Source: an uncultured Pelagibacteraceae bacterium
GTDB taxonomy: Bacteria > Pseudomonadota > Alphaproteobacteria > Pelagibacterales > Pelagibacteraceae
NCBI GenBank assembly: GCA_902576765.1
Contig: CACGWH010000001.1
Location: forward strand, 1 to 64,000
Length of the DNA stretch: 64,000 nucleotides
Direction of reading: 5' to 3'
Shown here one piece after another: positions 54,791 to 63,704 of the stretch (position 1 is the first letter of the stretch; each line of letters starts with the position of its first letter). Under the pieces are notes generated by a model, which saw nothing but the letters and a program-made list of their open reading frames with translations, was not told the DNA's origin and ran no database searches. The translations under genes and the position numbers were made by a program.

Positions 54791-55738
54791 TTAACTTAAA
54801 ATCCTATAAAATTGTGATGTTTTTTTAATTATAAATTTATTAATTAAAGGTGAGTTTTCTCCTATAATTTTCATTTCTTTTTCATTGGCATTACAATGTA
54901 AGACTATATTGCAACCTGCTTTAAACGTTTTAATTGTATTTTCTTTTAAACTACCCTTGAGACTTTTCATTGATAAATCATCTGATATCAAAATATTCTT
55001 AAATCCAATTTTTTTTCTTATTATTTGAATTAATTTTTTTGATTGGGTTACGGTATTTCTTTTATCAATTTTATTGAAAATAATATGTGCAGTCATTGCA
55101 AAAAAGCTCTTTTTTCTTTTGAATGGAAAAAAGTCATTTTTACCTAAATATTTAAGTTCTTTTTGCACTACAGGTGTAAAATAATGACTGTCAACTTTAG
55201 CTAAACCATGTCCTGGAATATGCTTTATTACAGTACCGATTCCATTTTTATGAAATAAATTTATACATATGTCGCCTATTTTAGAGACTATTTTAGGATT
55301 TCTAGAGAAAGATCTATCACCAATAATATTTGAACTTCCTTTAATCTTTAAATCTAAAACAGGACAAGTATTTATATTTACACCTATTAACCTTAGTAGA
55401 TAAGAAGTTTTATCTATAAATAGATTATAATACGTAGTGAATTCTAGATAATTTTTTATAAATTTTTTTCCAAAAAATTCAGATGTGAGATTATCAAATG
55501 AAATAAGATTTTTTAATCTATTCACTCTACCACCCTCTTGATCAATTAATATTGGGTATTTTTTATCGTTAAATATTTTTCTAATTTCTGAGGTTAATTT
55601 CTGAGTTTGTTGGATATTTTTTATATTCCTTGTAAATAAAATTATACCCCATGGTCTGTATCTTTTTATAAAATTTTTTTCTTTTGATGAAAGTTTAGTT
55701 GATTTAATACCTACAATAAATGAACGGCGGTTATTCAT
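54791..55738 (-). CDS. nagZ: Beta-N-acetylhexosaminidase NagZ-like (GH3)
   Basis: 315 residues of glycoside hydrolase family 3. RRSFIVGIKSTKLSSKEKNFI, LIDQEGGRVNRLK, the KHIPGHGLAKVDSH block (catalytic His-Asp dyad in NagZ) and LISDDLSMKSLKGSL are the family motifs. It removes N-acetylglucosamine from anhydro-muropeptides in wall recycling, consistent with the transglycosylase in this window. It overlaps the small upstream protein gene by 8 bases. Confidence 0.92.
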   Translation of the reverse strand: MNNRRSFIVGIKSTKLSSKEKNFIKRYRPWGIILFTRNIKNIQQTQKLTSEIRKIFNDKKYPILIDQEGGRVNRLKNLISFDNLTSEFFGKKFIKNYLEFTTYYNLFIDKTSYLLRLIGVNINTCPVLDLKIKGSSNIIGDRSFSRNPKIVSKIGDICINLFHKNGIGTVIKHIPGHGLAKVDSHYFTPVVQKELKYLGKNDFFPFKRKKSFFAMTAHIIFNKIDKRNTVTQSKKLIQIIRKKIGFKNILISDDLSMKSLKGSLKENTIKTFKAGCNIVLHCNANEKEMKIIGENSPLINKFIIKKTSQFYRILS

Positions 55739-55994
55739 TATTTTCTAGTAATTTCCAAAAGTTAAATTTTTTTCTTTTTTTATTATTTTTTTGTTCAACA
55801 TACTCTATGATATTCTTAGTATCATCTTCCAAGATTGGTAATTTTTCACTATAGATATTCAATTTTTCATCAATACTGTTAAAAGATCTATAGGATTTTT
55901 TTTTATTAGTATCAGAAAAGTAATATTTTACTGTGAAAAAAATAAAAAAAGAAATAACAAATATAAATATTAAGTATTTAATTTCTTTAAACAT
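55731..55994 (-). CDS. Small membrane-anchored protein between argS and nagZ
   Basis: 87 residues: one membrane helix (YLIFIFVISFFIFFTVKYYF, residues 7-26) and a charged Lys/Asn/Glu tail. In most alphaproteobacteria this slot holds a SPOR-domain protein; here the tail is too short for one and no SPOR pattern is visible. It is probably a reduced remnant of that gene, kept by overlaps with both neighbours (1 base with argS, 8 with nagZ). Confidence 0.6.
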   Translation of the reverse strand: MFKEIKYLIFIFVISFFIFFTVKYYFSDTNKKKSYRSFNSIDEKLNIYSEKLPILEDDTKNIIEYVEQKNNKKRKKFNFWKLLENNE

Positions 55995-57724
55995 TACATC
56001 TTTTCAGGAACATTTACGCCAACGATATCCATTCCAGATTTAACTACATTTGAAATAACTTTTAAGAATACTAACTTATCATCATTAATTTGTTTCTCAT
56101 CATTAATGAATCTTTTTTCTGGGTTATCTTTTCCTAAATTCCAATATGAATGAAATAAAGATGCTAATTCAAATAAATAAGTTGGAATTCTATGAGGTTC
56201 TAGTTTATTGCTCGAAGATTCAATGCATTTTGGCCATTCAGCAATTTTTTTAATCACTTTAATTTCATCTTCAGAATATTCAAAATCATATTTTTTAATT
56301 TTTACTTCTGTCATTAAATTTATTCCTAGATGTCTGAAAACTGAAGCAATTCTAGCATAACAATATTGAACATAATAAAGAGGATTATCTTTAGATTTTT
56401 CTACCACATTATTAAAATCAAAATCTAATTCTGCATCACTACTTCTATTTAACATAATAAATCTTGTAGCATCTTTTCCAACCTCACTAATTAAGTCATC
56501 GACAGTTATATAATCTCCTTTTCTTTTTGACATTTTAAAAGGTTTATTATCTTTAATAAGCTTAACTAATTGACTTACTTTACAAATAAGTTTTTCTTTT
56601 GATTTTGATAACGCTTCAACAGAAGATGAAATTCTTTTAATATACCCTGCGTGATCTGCCCCTAAGATATTTATCAAGTAATCATAATTTCTATCTAATT
56701 TATTTTTATGATAAGCGACATCACTTGCAAAATATGTCCACGCACCATCTGATTTTTGTAATGCTCTGTCCTTATCATCACCAAAATCAGTTGATTTAAA
56801 AAGTAATTGTTCTCTCTCGACCCAATTATTATCATCTTCACCTGCTGGTGCTTTTATTTTTCCTTTATAGACAAATTTATTTTTTTGGAGATAATCTATT
56901 ACTTTTTCAACTTCTTGATTTAAAACTAAGTTTTTTTCACTCACAAAATTATCATGATTAATACCAAGACTTTTGAGATTTTTTTTTATTAATTTGAGAG
57001 CTTCATCAATAGATAGAGAGGATAATTTATCAGAAATATTATCAAAGTTATTAAAATCAATCTCATTATTTGATGAAATAATATTATTAGCAAAATCTTT
57101 TAAATATTCACCTGGATATAAATCTTCATCATTTGGAAAAGGTTCATTAAATTCTATTTCTCTTATTCTAAAATATACTGATTTAGTGAAATTTATAATT
57201 TGGTTTCCATAGTCGTTTACATAATACTCTTTAGTAACCTTATGATTATTAAATGTTAAAACATTAGCAATAACATCACCTAAAATTGCACCTCTACAAT
57301 GGCCAACGTGTAATGGGCCAGTGGGATTAGCCGATACAAATTCGACAAGATATTTTTTCTTTTGTTCTTTATTATTTTTCCCAAATGTTTTTGCATCTTT
57401 TATTATTTCCTGAATAAAATTAGTCCAAAAAATTGGTTTAAATTTGATATTTATAAAACCAGGCTTCACTACTGATATATCTTTAATCAATGGATCTTTT
57501 TTTTTTAGTGTATCAGCTATAGTTCCAGCTATTTCTAAAGGAGGTCTTTTATTTATTTTTGATAAAACCATTCCTACATTGGTTGAAAGATCACAATTAA
57601 ATTTTTCTGGAGGAATTTCAGTATTTATTCCATCAAGACTTTCTGGCAAAATAATTAAACTTTCTTTAGACAAATCTAAGAGAATTTTTTTTATCTTATC
57701 TAAATATTGATCAAAAATATTCAT
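55994..57724 (-). CDS. argS: Arginyl-tRNA synthetase
   Basis: 576-residue class I synthetase. HIGH motif is in SANPTGPLHVGHCRGAILGD (HVGH near residue 142), KMSKRKGDYITVDDLISEVGKDATRF carries the KMSKS equivalent near 403, and AEFDFNNV-like LDFDFNNVVEKS follows. The DALR anticodon-binding end includes PLYYVQYCYARIASVFRHL. Length is typical. It overlaps dgt by 4 bases. Confidence 0.96.
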   Translation of the reverse strand: MNIFDQYLDKIKKILLDLSKESLIILPESLDGINTEIPPEKFNCDLSTNVGMVLSKINKRPPLEIAGTIADTLKKKDPLIKDISVVKPGFINIKFKPIFWTNFIQEIIKDAKTFGKNNKEQKKKYLVEFVSANPTGPLHVGHCRGAILGDVIANVLTFNNHKVTKEYYVNDYGNQIINFTKSVYFRIREIEFNEPFPNDEDLYPGEYLKDFANNIISSNNEIDFNNFDNISDKLSSLSIDEALKLIKKNLKSLGINHDNFVSEKNLVLNQEVEKVIDYLQKNKFVYKGKIKAPAGEDDNNWVEREQLLFKSTDFGDDKDRALQKSDGAWTYFASDVAYHKNKLDRNYDYLINILGADHAGYIKRISSSVEALSKSKEKLICKVSQLVKLIKDNKPFKMSKRKGDYITVDDLISEVGKDATRFIMLNRSSDAELDFDFNNVVEKSKDNPLYYVQYCYARIASVFRHLGINLMTEVKIKKYDFEYSEDEIKVIKKIAEWPKCIESSSNKLEPHRIPTYLFELASLFHSYWNLGKDNPEKRFINDEKQINDDKLVFLKVISNVVKSGMDIVGVNVPEKM

Positions 57725-58839
57725 TTAATGTTATTATAAAGGTTTATTGCGTATCTATCAGTCATACCAGAAATAAAATCTGATACTGCTCTGTACTTAT
57801 TATTAGACAATTCTTCTTTAGCAAGAAATTTTTTTGGATGTTTACTTATCTTTTTGAATAGGTTTTTTATAATAATTTTACCTTTATTATTTTTTTCTAG
57901 AACATTTTTATTATTATACATTTTAGTTCTTAGAAATAATTTGATTTCACTTTCAGAATTTTTAATTTTATCAGAAAAATCAACCATAATTAGATCTGTT
58001 TTACCTACATCTTTAAACGTTTTTATTTTGTTTTTTTTTAAATTTGTCATTGTATTTTTAATCAAATCTTTAATCATCAAATCTATAGAGTCTCTTATAA
58101 TTTGATATGTTGTAATTTTGTAATTTTTTTTATTGATTTTACTTTTGTATTTTTTGTAAATATCTTTAAAAAAATTTATTTCAATTAACTCTTCTAGCTT
58201 AAATAAATTTGCTTTAATTCCATCTTGTATATCGTGATTATTATAAGCAATATCGTCTGATATAGCTGATATTTGAGCTTCAAGTGGAGGATATGTATTA
58301 AAATTAATCATATTTTTAAATTTTTTGATACCAATCAGATTTTCAATTAAATCTAAATCATCTACTGGACCATTATGTTTTAAAAGTCCTTCTAAAGTTT
58401 CTATAGTAAGATTCAATCCATTGAATTTTAAATATTTATTTTCCAAAAACATAACAATTCTTAAAGTTTGTAAATTATGATCGAATCCACCATGTGCATC
58501 CATGCAATCATTTAATGCATCCTCACCGGCATGACCAAATGGTGTATGGCCTAAATCGTGAGCAAGACTTAATGTTTCTGCTAAATCCTCATTTAAATTG
58601 AGATAACGTGCAATTGATCTTGCTATTTGAGCAACTTCCATAGAATGAGTTATTCTTGTTCTATAGTGATCACCTTCGGTATTAACGAATACCTGAGTTT
58701 TATGTTTTAATCTTCTAAATGAAGCACAATGAATAATACGATCTCTATCTCTTTGAAATGGAGATCTATATTTTGATAAAGATTCCTTAATAATTCTTCC
58801 TTTGCTTTTGAATATTCCAATCTTTGAGTATTTTTTCAT
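57721..58839 (-). CDS. dgt: Deoxyguanosinetriphosphate triphosphohydrolase-like HD enzyme
   Basis: 372-residue HD-domain dNTPase. R.PFQRDRDRIIHCASFRRLKHKTQVF opens the protein, then HRITHSMEVAQIARSIAR and SLAHDLGHTPFGHAGEDAL hold the metal His and Asp residues, and AISDDIAYNNHDIQDG gives the last Asp. This is the type 2 (Dgt-like) subfamily usual in alphaproteobacteria. The C-terminal third is Lys-rich and divergent. It diverges from erpA with 50 bases between starts. Confidence 0.94.
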   Translation of the reverse strand: MKKYSKIGIFKSKGRIIKESLSKYRSPFQRDRDRIIHCASFRRLKHKTQVFVNTEGDHYRTRITHSMEVAQIARSIARYLNLNEDLAETLSLAHDLGHTPFGHAGEDALNDCMDAHGGFDHNLQTLRIVMFLENKYLKFNGLNLTIETLEGLLKHNGPVDDLDLIENLIGIKKFKNMINFNTYPPLEAQISAISDDIAYNNHDIQDGIKANLFKLEELIEINFFKDIYKKYKSKINKKNYKITTYQIIRDSIDLMIKDLIKNTMTNLKKNKIKTFKDVGKTDLIMVDFSDKIKNSESEIKLFLRTKMYNNKNVLEKNNKGKIIIKNLFKKISKHPKKFLAKEELSNNKYRAVSDFISGMTDRYAINLYNNIK

Positions 58840-58889
58840 CCTTTAAAATAAAAAATTAAGTATTATATTACTAATACCAGTGATCAATT

Positions 58890-59207
58890 ATGATTAAAGA
58901 AATTAAATTTACTGATAAAGCACTAAAACAGATCAATGTTTTATTGTCTAAAAAAGATAAAGGGTCTTTTTTTAGAATCGCTATCAAAGGTGGTGGTTGC
59001 TCAGGTTTTCAATACGAATTTACTTTTGATAAAGAGAAAGCATCAGATGATTTAAATTTCGAAAATATACTAATTGATAAAACTTCTGCTGATCTTTTAA
59101 AGGGATCTGAGGTTGATTATGTTTCGGAATTAATTGGTGAACAATTTAAAATAACGAACCCGCAAACAAAATCTTCTTGTGGTTGTGGTGTTTCGTTTTC
59201 TCTTTAA
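58890..59207 (+). CDS. erpA: A-type iron-sulfur carrier protein (ErpA-like)
   Basis: 105-residue A-type carrier delivering Fe-S clusters to apo-enzymes. The three Cys ligands are C37 in GGGCSGFQY and C97, C99 in SSCGCGVSFSL. FTDKALKQINVLLSK at the start and FRIAIKGGGCSG are family blocks. ErpA, IscA and SufA cannot be fully told apart by eye; gene context without isc or suf genes favours ErpA. Its stop overlaps the xthA start (TAATG). Confidence 0.9.
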   Translation: MIKEIKFTDKALKQINVLLSKKDKGSFFRIAIKGGGCSGFQYEFTFDKEKASDDLNFENILIDKTSADLLKGSEVDYVSELIGEQFKITNPQTKSSCGCGVSFSL

Positions 59208-59983
59208 TGATCATCTCCTCATGGAATGTGAATTCTGTCCGAGCTCGTATTGAAAATATAAAAAGTTATCTTCTAAAATACAAACCAGATATTGTAATGA
59301 TGCAGGAGATAAAGACAGAAGAAGTAAATTTTCCTTATGATGATTTTTCATCAATGGATTATGAAAGTCACGTTTTTGGTCAAAAAAGTTATAATGGTGT
59401 TGCAATTATCTCTAAAGGTAAGTTAAAAAATATTAGAACAGATTTAATTAAAGACAAACTAAAACAATCGAGAATTATTTTGGCTGAATTTGAATATAAG
59501 AAAAAAAATATTCAGTTAATAAATATATACACACCTAATGGTAATCCTGTTGATACTGAAAAATATGACTATAAAAAAAAATGGCTTGATGATTTGATAA
59601 AGCAATTAAAATCATTGAGTAAAAAAAATTCAAATATTATTCTTGCTGGTGATTTTAACATTATACCAGCAGCAGAAGATGTTTATAATCCAAAAAGCTT
59701 TGAAGATGATGCTTTGTTTAGATTGGAAATAAGAAAAAAATTAAGAGAAATGATTAATCTTGGTTTTAATGATGTTTATAGACATTTTAATGAAACTAAA
59801 GAAGGATATACGTTTTGGGATTACATGAGAGGTGCTTGGCAAAAAAATAATGGAATGAGAATTGATCACTTCTTAGTTTCGAATTCTTTAATTGATCAAG
59901 TTAAAAGTATAAATATTAATAAAGATCCAAGAGGTCGTGAAAAACCATCAGATCATACTCCAATAGAGATTACTTTAGCTTAA
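59207..59983 (+). CDS. xthA: Exodeoxyribonuclease III
   Basis: 258-residue AP endonuclease of base-excision repair. SWNVNSVRARI at the N-terminus, MMQEIKTEE with the metal Glu, LAGDFNIIPAAEDVYNP, FWDYMRGAWQKNNGMRIDHFLVS and SDHTPIE are the family motifs. I place the start at ATG 59207, overlapping the erpA stop by one base, because the residues encoded upstream in the same frame duplicate erpA sequence and do not fit the family. Its stop overlaps the Ldh2-like gene by 9 bases. Confidence 0.95.
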   Translation: MIISSWNVNSVRARIENIKSYLLKYKPDIVMMQEIKTEEVNFPYDDFSSMDYESHVFGQKSYNGVAIISKGKLKNIRTDLIKDKLKQSRIILAEFEYKKKNIQLINIYTPNGNPVDTEKYDYKKKWLDDLIKQLKSLSKKNSNIILAGDFNIIPAAEDVYNPKSFEDDALFRLEIRKKLREMINLGFNDVYRHFNETKEGYTFWDYMRGAWQKNNGMRIDHFLVSNSLIDQVKSININKDPRGREKPSDHTPIEITLA

Positions 59984-60973
59984 AGATTTTATTTTATTAA
60001 CAAGCTCTTCGTTAATATTTCGAGGACCTTTGTCTAATCTGTTTTTGTGTCTTCTTTCACCTGGAAGTCTAACTCCATCAAAAGATTTCATTTTATCAAA
60101 AAATTCATCAGCATGTTTTTGCCAATTAGTTCCTGAAGTTTTGTCTGGTGAAATCGCAATTATAAATTCTCCCCCACTAGGTGGGCCACCATCATTATTA
60201 TCTTTTGCGGCTGTTTCAAAACTAAAATTATCACCAACTAAAGCACCAGCCATCAACTCAACCATCATTGCAATTGCTGAACCTTTGTAACCACCAAATG
60301 GAAGTAATACTCCACCATCTGCAATTGCGCCTGGATCAGTTGTCTCTTTACCATCTTTTGTTAAACCAGTTCCAAGTGGAACTTTGTGCCCTTCTCTTTT
60401 AGCAACTTGGACTTCTCCCATTGCCATTGATGCTGTAGCCATATCATAAACAACTGGAGTTTTTCCAGGTCGTGGCCAAGCAAATGAAATTGGATTTGTT
60501 CCAAACAATGGTTTGATTGCTCCAGCAGGTGCTACGGCTGGTTTATAAGATGTGCAAGCAAAAGCAACTAAACCCTCTTCTGCTAATTTTTCTGTCTCAG
60601 GCCACATCGCTGCCATGTGATGAGAATTATTTATTGCAAGGACTGCTACACCATTTTCTTTTGCAGCTTTTGCTAATTCTGGCAAACCCATATTTAAAAC
60701 AACTGGGGCTAAACAATTATTACCTTGAACTTTAATTACTGATGCTGAAATCTTTTTAACTTCTGGCTTTCCTTTACCATTAATTTTTCCACTTTTTAGA
60801 CCACTTACATATGCTGGTAATCTAAATAAGCCATGAGATAATGAACCATCTCTTTCAGCATTTCTAATTAAATCTGATAAAATAGATGCTGTTTCATCAT
60901 CACATCCATTAACCAATAAAGTCTTTTTAGCTAAATCAAATATTTCATCTAATGTAAGGGAAACTGTACTCAT
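59975..60973 (-). CDS. Ldh2-family (malate/lactate/ureidoglycolate dehydrogenase-like) oxidoreductase
   Basis: 332-residue NAD(P)-dependent enzyme of the Ldh2/YlbC fold, unrelated to classical lactate dehydrogenases. Marks: HGLFRLPAYVSGLKSG, INNSHHMAAMWPETEKLAEEG with the active-site His pair, FGTNPISFAWPRPGK, VYDMATASMAMGEV and LPFGGYKGSAIAMMVELMAGAL. Members reduce or oxidise 2-oxo/2-hydroxy acids or cyclic imines (for example Pip2C reductase); the substrate is not readable. It is a single transcription unit between xthA and the zinc locus. Confidence 0.9.
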   Translation of the reverse strand: MSTVSLTLDEIFDLAKKTLLVNGCDDETASILSDLIRNAERDGSLSHGLFRLPAYVSGLKSGKINGKGKPEVKKISASVIKVQGNNCLAPVVLNMGLPELAKAAKENGVAVLAINNSHHMAAMWPETEKLAEEGLVAFACTSYKPAVAPAGAIKPLFGTNPISFAWPRPGKTPVVYDMATASMAMGEVQVAKREGHKVPLGTGLTKDGKETTDPGAIADGGVLLPFGGYKGSAIAMMVELMAGALVGDNFSFETAAKDNNDGGPPSGGEFIIAISPDKTSGTNWQKHADEFFDKMKSFDGVRLPGERRHKNRLDKGPRNINEELVNKIKSLS

Positions 60974-61015
60974 CCCATTATTAGATATTATTTATGACTA
61001 AAGATCAATTTTTAT

Positions 61016-62068
61016 TTAACAACCTTTAAAAGATTTTGACATGTTGCCAATTAAATCAAAATAAAGATCTTTACCTGGATTAAGAGTTGCTCCTAATGGA
61101 TCTATAACCCCTGTTGCAACATTGGTATCTTTCGCTACAGCCTTAATGATATCAGGATTAAACTGTGGTTCTGAAAATATACAGCTTACTTTATCGTGCT
61201 CAATTATTTCTCTTATTTCAGCTAACTGTTCAGCACCAGGCATTACATCGGTATTTACAGTAAATGCACCAAGAATATTAATGCCAAATCTTTTTTCAAA
61301 GTATTGATATGCGTCATGAAAAACTATCGATTTGAAATCCTTGTTTAATTCAGATTTTACTTTCTTTGTAAGCTTATCTAAATCTTTATGCGCTTTTTTT
61401 AAATTTGCTTTATATTTAGCTTCATTTTCTTGATCATTCTCGATCAGGTGTTCTGCCATTTCACTTAAAATCACTTTTGCATTCATTGGATCCAACCAAA
61501 TATGTGGGTCATACTCACCATGCGCGTGACCTTCATGACCGTGGTCGTCATGACCATCTTCTTTATGCTCATCGTCATGTCCGTGGTCATCATGGCCATG
61601 TTCTTTTTCTTTTTTGTCGTGATCGTGATCATCATGATCATCTTCTTTTTTAGCATGATCATCGTGGTCATCTTCTTTATGGCCATGATCATGTTCTTCA
61701 AAAATATTTCTTTCTCTAAATTTAAGTTTTGTTAAACCTTTGATTTCCATTAACTCAATTTTCTCAGCTTTTTTCGCAACAGATTTTAATGGTTTTTCTA
61801 AAAAATTTTCCAAATCCTCACCAACCCAGAATATAAGATCTGCATTTTGTAACATTTTTGCATGAGATGGCTTTAAAGCAAATCCATGTGGAGAAGCATA
61901 TCCGTCCACTATTAAATCTGGTTTTGTTACTCCATCCATTAAATAGCTAGCTAATGAATGAATTGGTTTAATTGAAGTAACTACTTTAATTTCAGCATTT
62001 GCTGGTACAAAAATAGTTAAGAATGATAGTATTGATAAGATAAATGGTAATTTTTTAATGTTTTTCAT
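61016..62068 (-). CDS. znuA: Zinc ABC transporter substrate-binding protein
   Basis: 350-residue periplasmic zinc binder. I prefer ATG 62066-62068, which gives a normal signal peptide (KNIKKLPFILSILSFLTIF, cleaved after PANA), over an in-frame ATG 51 bases upstream inside the Zur-box region. Zinc ligands fit the ZnuA pattern: an early His in KPIHSLASYLM, a His in SPHGFALKP, a His in VFHDAYQYFE and the C-terminal Glu/Asp region. Between residues about 115 and 185 lies a very His/Asp-rich mobile loop (repeats of HDDH, HDHD, GHDDHG) that collects zinc. Confidence 0.95.
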   Translation of the reverse strand: MKNIKKLPFILSILSFLTIFVPANAEIKVVTSIKPIHSLASYLMDGVTKPDLIVDGYASPHGFALKPSHAKMLQNADLIFWVGEDLENFLEKPLKSVAKKAEKIELMEIKGLTKLKFRERNIFEEHDHGHKEDDHDDHAKKEDDHDDHDHDKKEKEHGHDDHGHDDEHKEDGHDDHGHEGHAHGEYDPHIWLDPMNAKVILSEMAEHLIENDQENEAKYKANLKKAHKDLDKLTKKVKSELNKDFKSIVFHDAYQYFEKRFGINILGAFTVNTDVMPGAEQLAEIREIIEHDKVSCIFSEPQFNPDIIKAVAKDTNVATGVIDPLGATLNPGKDLYFDLIGNMSKSFKGC

Positions 62069-62085
62069 ATGTTGTATATTTAAAT

Positions 62086-62100
62086 TGTTATAATATAACA
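62086..62100. promoter_or_regulatory. Zur box 1 (15-base palindrome)
   Basis: TGTTATAATATAACA: 7-base arms around one central base, perfect inverted repeat. It closely matches the known enterobacterial Zur operator core GTTATA.TATAAC. It lies between the divergent znuA and znuC starts, 18 bases from the znuA ATG. Confidence 0.78.
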
Positions 62101-62102
62101 CT

Positions 62103-62119
62103 ATGTAATAATATAACAT
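62103..62119. promoter_or_regulatory. Zur box 2 (17-base imperfect palindrome)
   Basis: ATGTAATAATATAACAT: 8-base arms around one base with a single mismatch. It is the second copy of the same operator, ending 19 bases before the znuC ATG, so each divergent promoter has its own box. Confidence 0.74.
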
Positions 62120-62138
62120 TTATTAGTCAAGGAATAAA

Positions 62139-62885
62139 ATGGGCTCAGATCAAAATATACTTGTGAAGTTAAATAAAGCTGGTTTTAGTTTAAATAATAA
62201 ATGGCTTGTTAAAGGAGTATCACTTCAAGTTGAAAAAGGTAAAATTGTTACTCTCATTGGTCCAAATGGATCAGGAAAAAGTACAACAGCCAAAATTGCT
62301 TTGGGTATTTACAAAAAGATTGATGGTTCAGTTGAAAAATACACAAATAAAGTTGGGTATGTTCCGCAGAAAATTTCAATTGATTGGACACTGCCGCTAA
62401 GAGTAAATGATTTCATGGTATTAACTGAAAGTCTTGATAAAGAATCAATAGATGAAGCTTTGTCTTTAACTGGTGTCATTCATCTTAAAGATAAAAATTT
62501 GGGTGACTTATCAGGTGGAGAATTTCAAAGAGTATTACTCGCAAGAGCTATTTCAAAAAAACCAGAATTATTGGTACTAGATGAACCTGTACAAGGAGTA
62601 GATTTTACTGGTGAGATTGCTTTATACGAACTAATTAAGAAAATTTCTGATGAATTGAATTGTGGTATCTTATTAATATCTCACGACTTACATACTGTAA
62701 TGAGCGCTACAGACCACGTTGTTTGTTTAAATGGTCATGTCTGTTGTTCAGGGTCGCCAATGGATGTAGCAAAAAATAATGAATATAAAGCTTTATTTGG
62801 TGAACAAGCTTCTCAAATATTATCAAGATATGAACATAGACACGATCATGTTCATACAAGTGAAGGTGAAATAAAGAAAAACTAA
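62139..62885 (+). CDS. znuC: Zinc ABC transporter ATP-binding protein
   Basis: 248-residue ATPase. Walker A is GPNGSGKSTTAK (residues 43-54), the Q loop is in GYVPQKISIDWTLPLRV, the signature is LSGGEFQRVLLARA, Walker B is LLVLDEPVQGVD and the switch His is in LLISHDLHTVM. The C-terminus is His-rich (RYEHRHDHVHTSEG), often seen in zinc transporters. It starts 19 bases after Zur box 2 and is followed immediately by znuB. Confidence 0.95.
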   Translation: MGSDQNILVKLNKAGFSLNNKWLVKGVSLQVEKGKIVTLIGPNGSGKSTTAKIALGIYKKIDGSVEKYTNKVGYVPQKISIDWTLPLRVNDFMVLTESLDKESIDEALSLTGVIHLKDKNLGDLSGGEFQRVLLARAISKKPELLVLDEPVQGVDFTGEIALYELIKKISDELNCGILLISHDLHTVMSATDHVVCLNGHVCCSGSPMDVAKNNEYKALFGEQASQILSRYEHRHDHVHTSEGEIKKN

Positions 62886-63689
62886 ATGTTAGATGACTTT
62901 TTTATAAGAGCTTTAATAGCAGGTATTGGAGTTGCCATAGTTACTGGACCTCTTGGATGTTTTGTTGTTTGGAGAAGATTATCTTATTTTGGAGATACTC
63001 TAGCCCACTCTGCTTTACTTGGAGTGACATTAGCTTATTCAATGGAATTCAACATAGCGTTCTCGGTATTCATTATCTCATCTTTAATAGCTTTAACTTT
63101 AATACAACTACAAAAAAGAACCAATCTACCAGGTGATGCTTTACTTGGTCTCTTGGCTCACTCATCGTTAGCAGTAGGACTTGTTGTTATAGGTTTTTTA
63201 TCATTTATTAGATTTGATATTATGGGACTATTATTTGGAGATATATTAGCTGTTACTGTTGATGATCTTTTAATTATATGGGTTGGAGGTGCTTTAATCC
63301 TTTTAGTTCTTAAATTAATTTGGAAACCTTTGTTTGCATCAACAGTTAATTACGAATTAGCTGAAGCAGAAGGTTTAAATCCTGATCGTGCAAAAGCTAT
63401 ATTTACAATCTTAATGGCAGCCATCATTGCAATATCTATTAAAATGGTTGGCTTATTGTTAATCACAGGAATGTTAATCATACCTGCTGCAATGGCTAGA
63501 AATATTTCATCAAGTCCTCAAAAAATGGTAATCTATTCAATCATTGGTGGATTATTATCTGTGATTTTAGGATTATTTTCTTCATTAGAATTTAATACTG
63601 CTTCTGGACCATCAATTATAGCAGCTTCTTTATTCTTATTTATTTTATCTTTATTAAATATAAAGCAATCGATTAAATTGAAAAATTAA
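62886..63689 (+). CDS. znuB: Zinc ABC transporter permease
   Basis: 267-residue permease with about eight to nine hydrophobic helices. It begins FFIRALIAGIGVAIVTGPLGCFVVWRRLSYFGDTLAHSALLG, the diagnostic start of the ABC-3 family, and ends with VGLLLITGMLIIPAAMARN and related helices. It adjoins znuC without a gap and precedes zur by 15 bases. Confidence 0.95.
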   Translation: MLDDFFIRALIAGIGVAIVTGPLGCFVVWRRLSYFGDTLAHSALLGVTLAYSMEFNIAFSVFIISSLIALTLIQLQKRTNLPGDALLGLLAHSSLAVGLVVIGFLSFIRFDIMGLLFGDILAVTVDDLLIIWVGGALILLVLKLIWKPLFASTVNYELAEAEGLNPDRAKAIFTILMAAIIAISIKMVGLLLITGMLIIPAAMARNISSSPQKMVIYSIIGGLLSVILGLFSSLEFNTASGPSIIAASLFLFILSLLNIKQSIKLKN

Positions 63690-63704
63690 TGAGGAATCGG
63701 TAGA

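Noticed and set aside
59177..59206. The longer xthA start at 59177
   Set aside because: The added residues come from the erpA coding region and do not match the family; the ATG at 59207 overlaps the erpA stop in the usual way.
61502..61735. Plus-strand hydrophobic frame opposite the ZnuA His loop
   Set aside because: It is the mirror of His/Asp codon repeats (giving Met/Val/Ile) and has no independent support.
62069..62119. The longer znuA start at 62119
   Set aside because: It would place coding sequence over both Zur boxes and put a Tyr/Asn-rich leader before a normal signal peptide.
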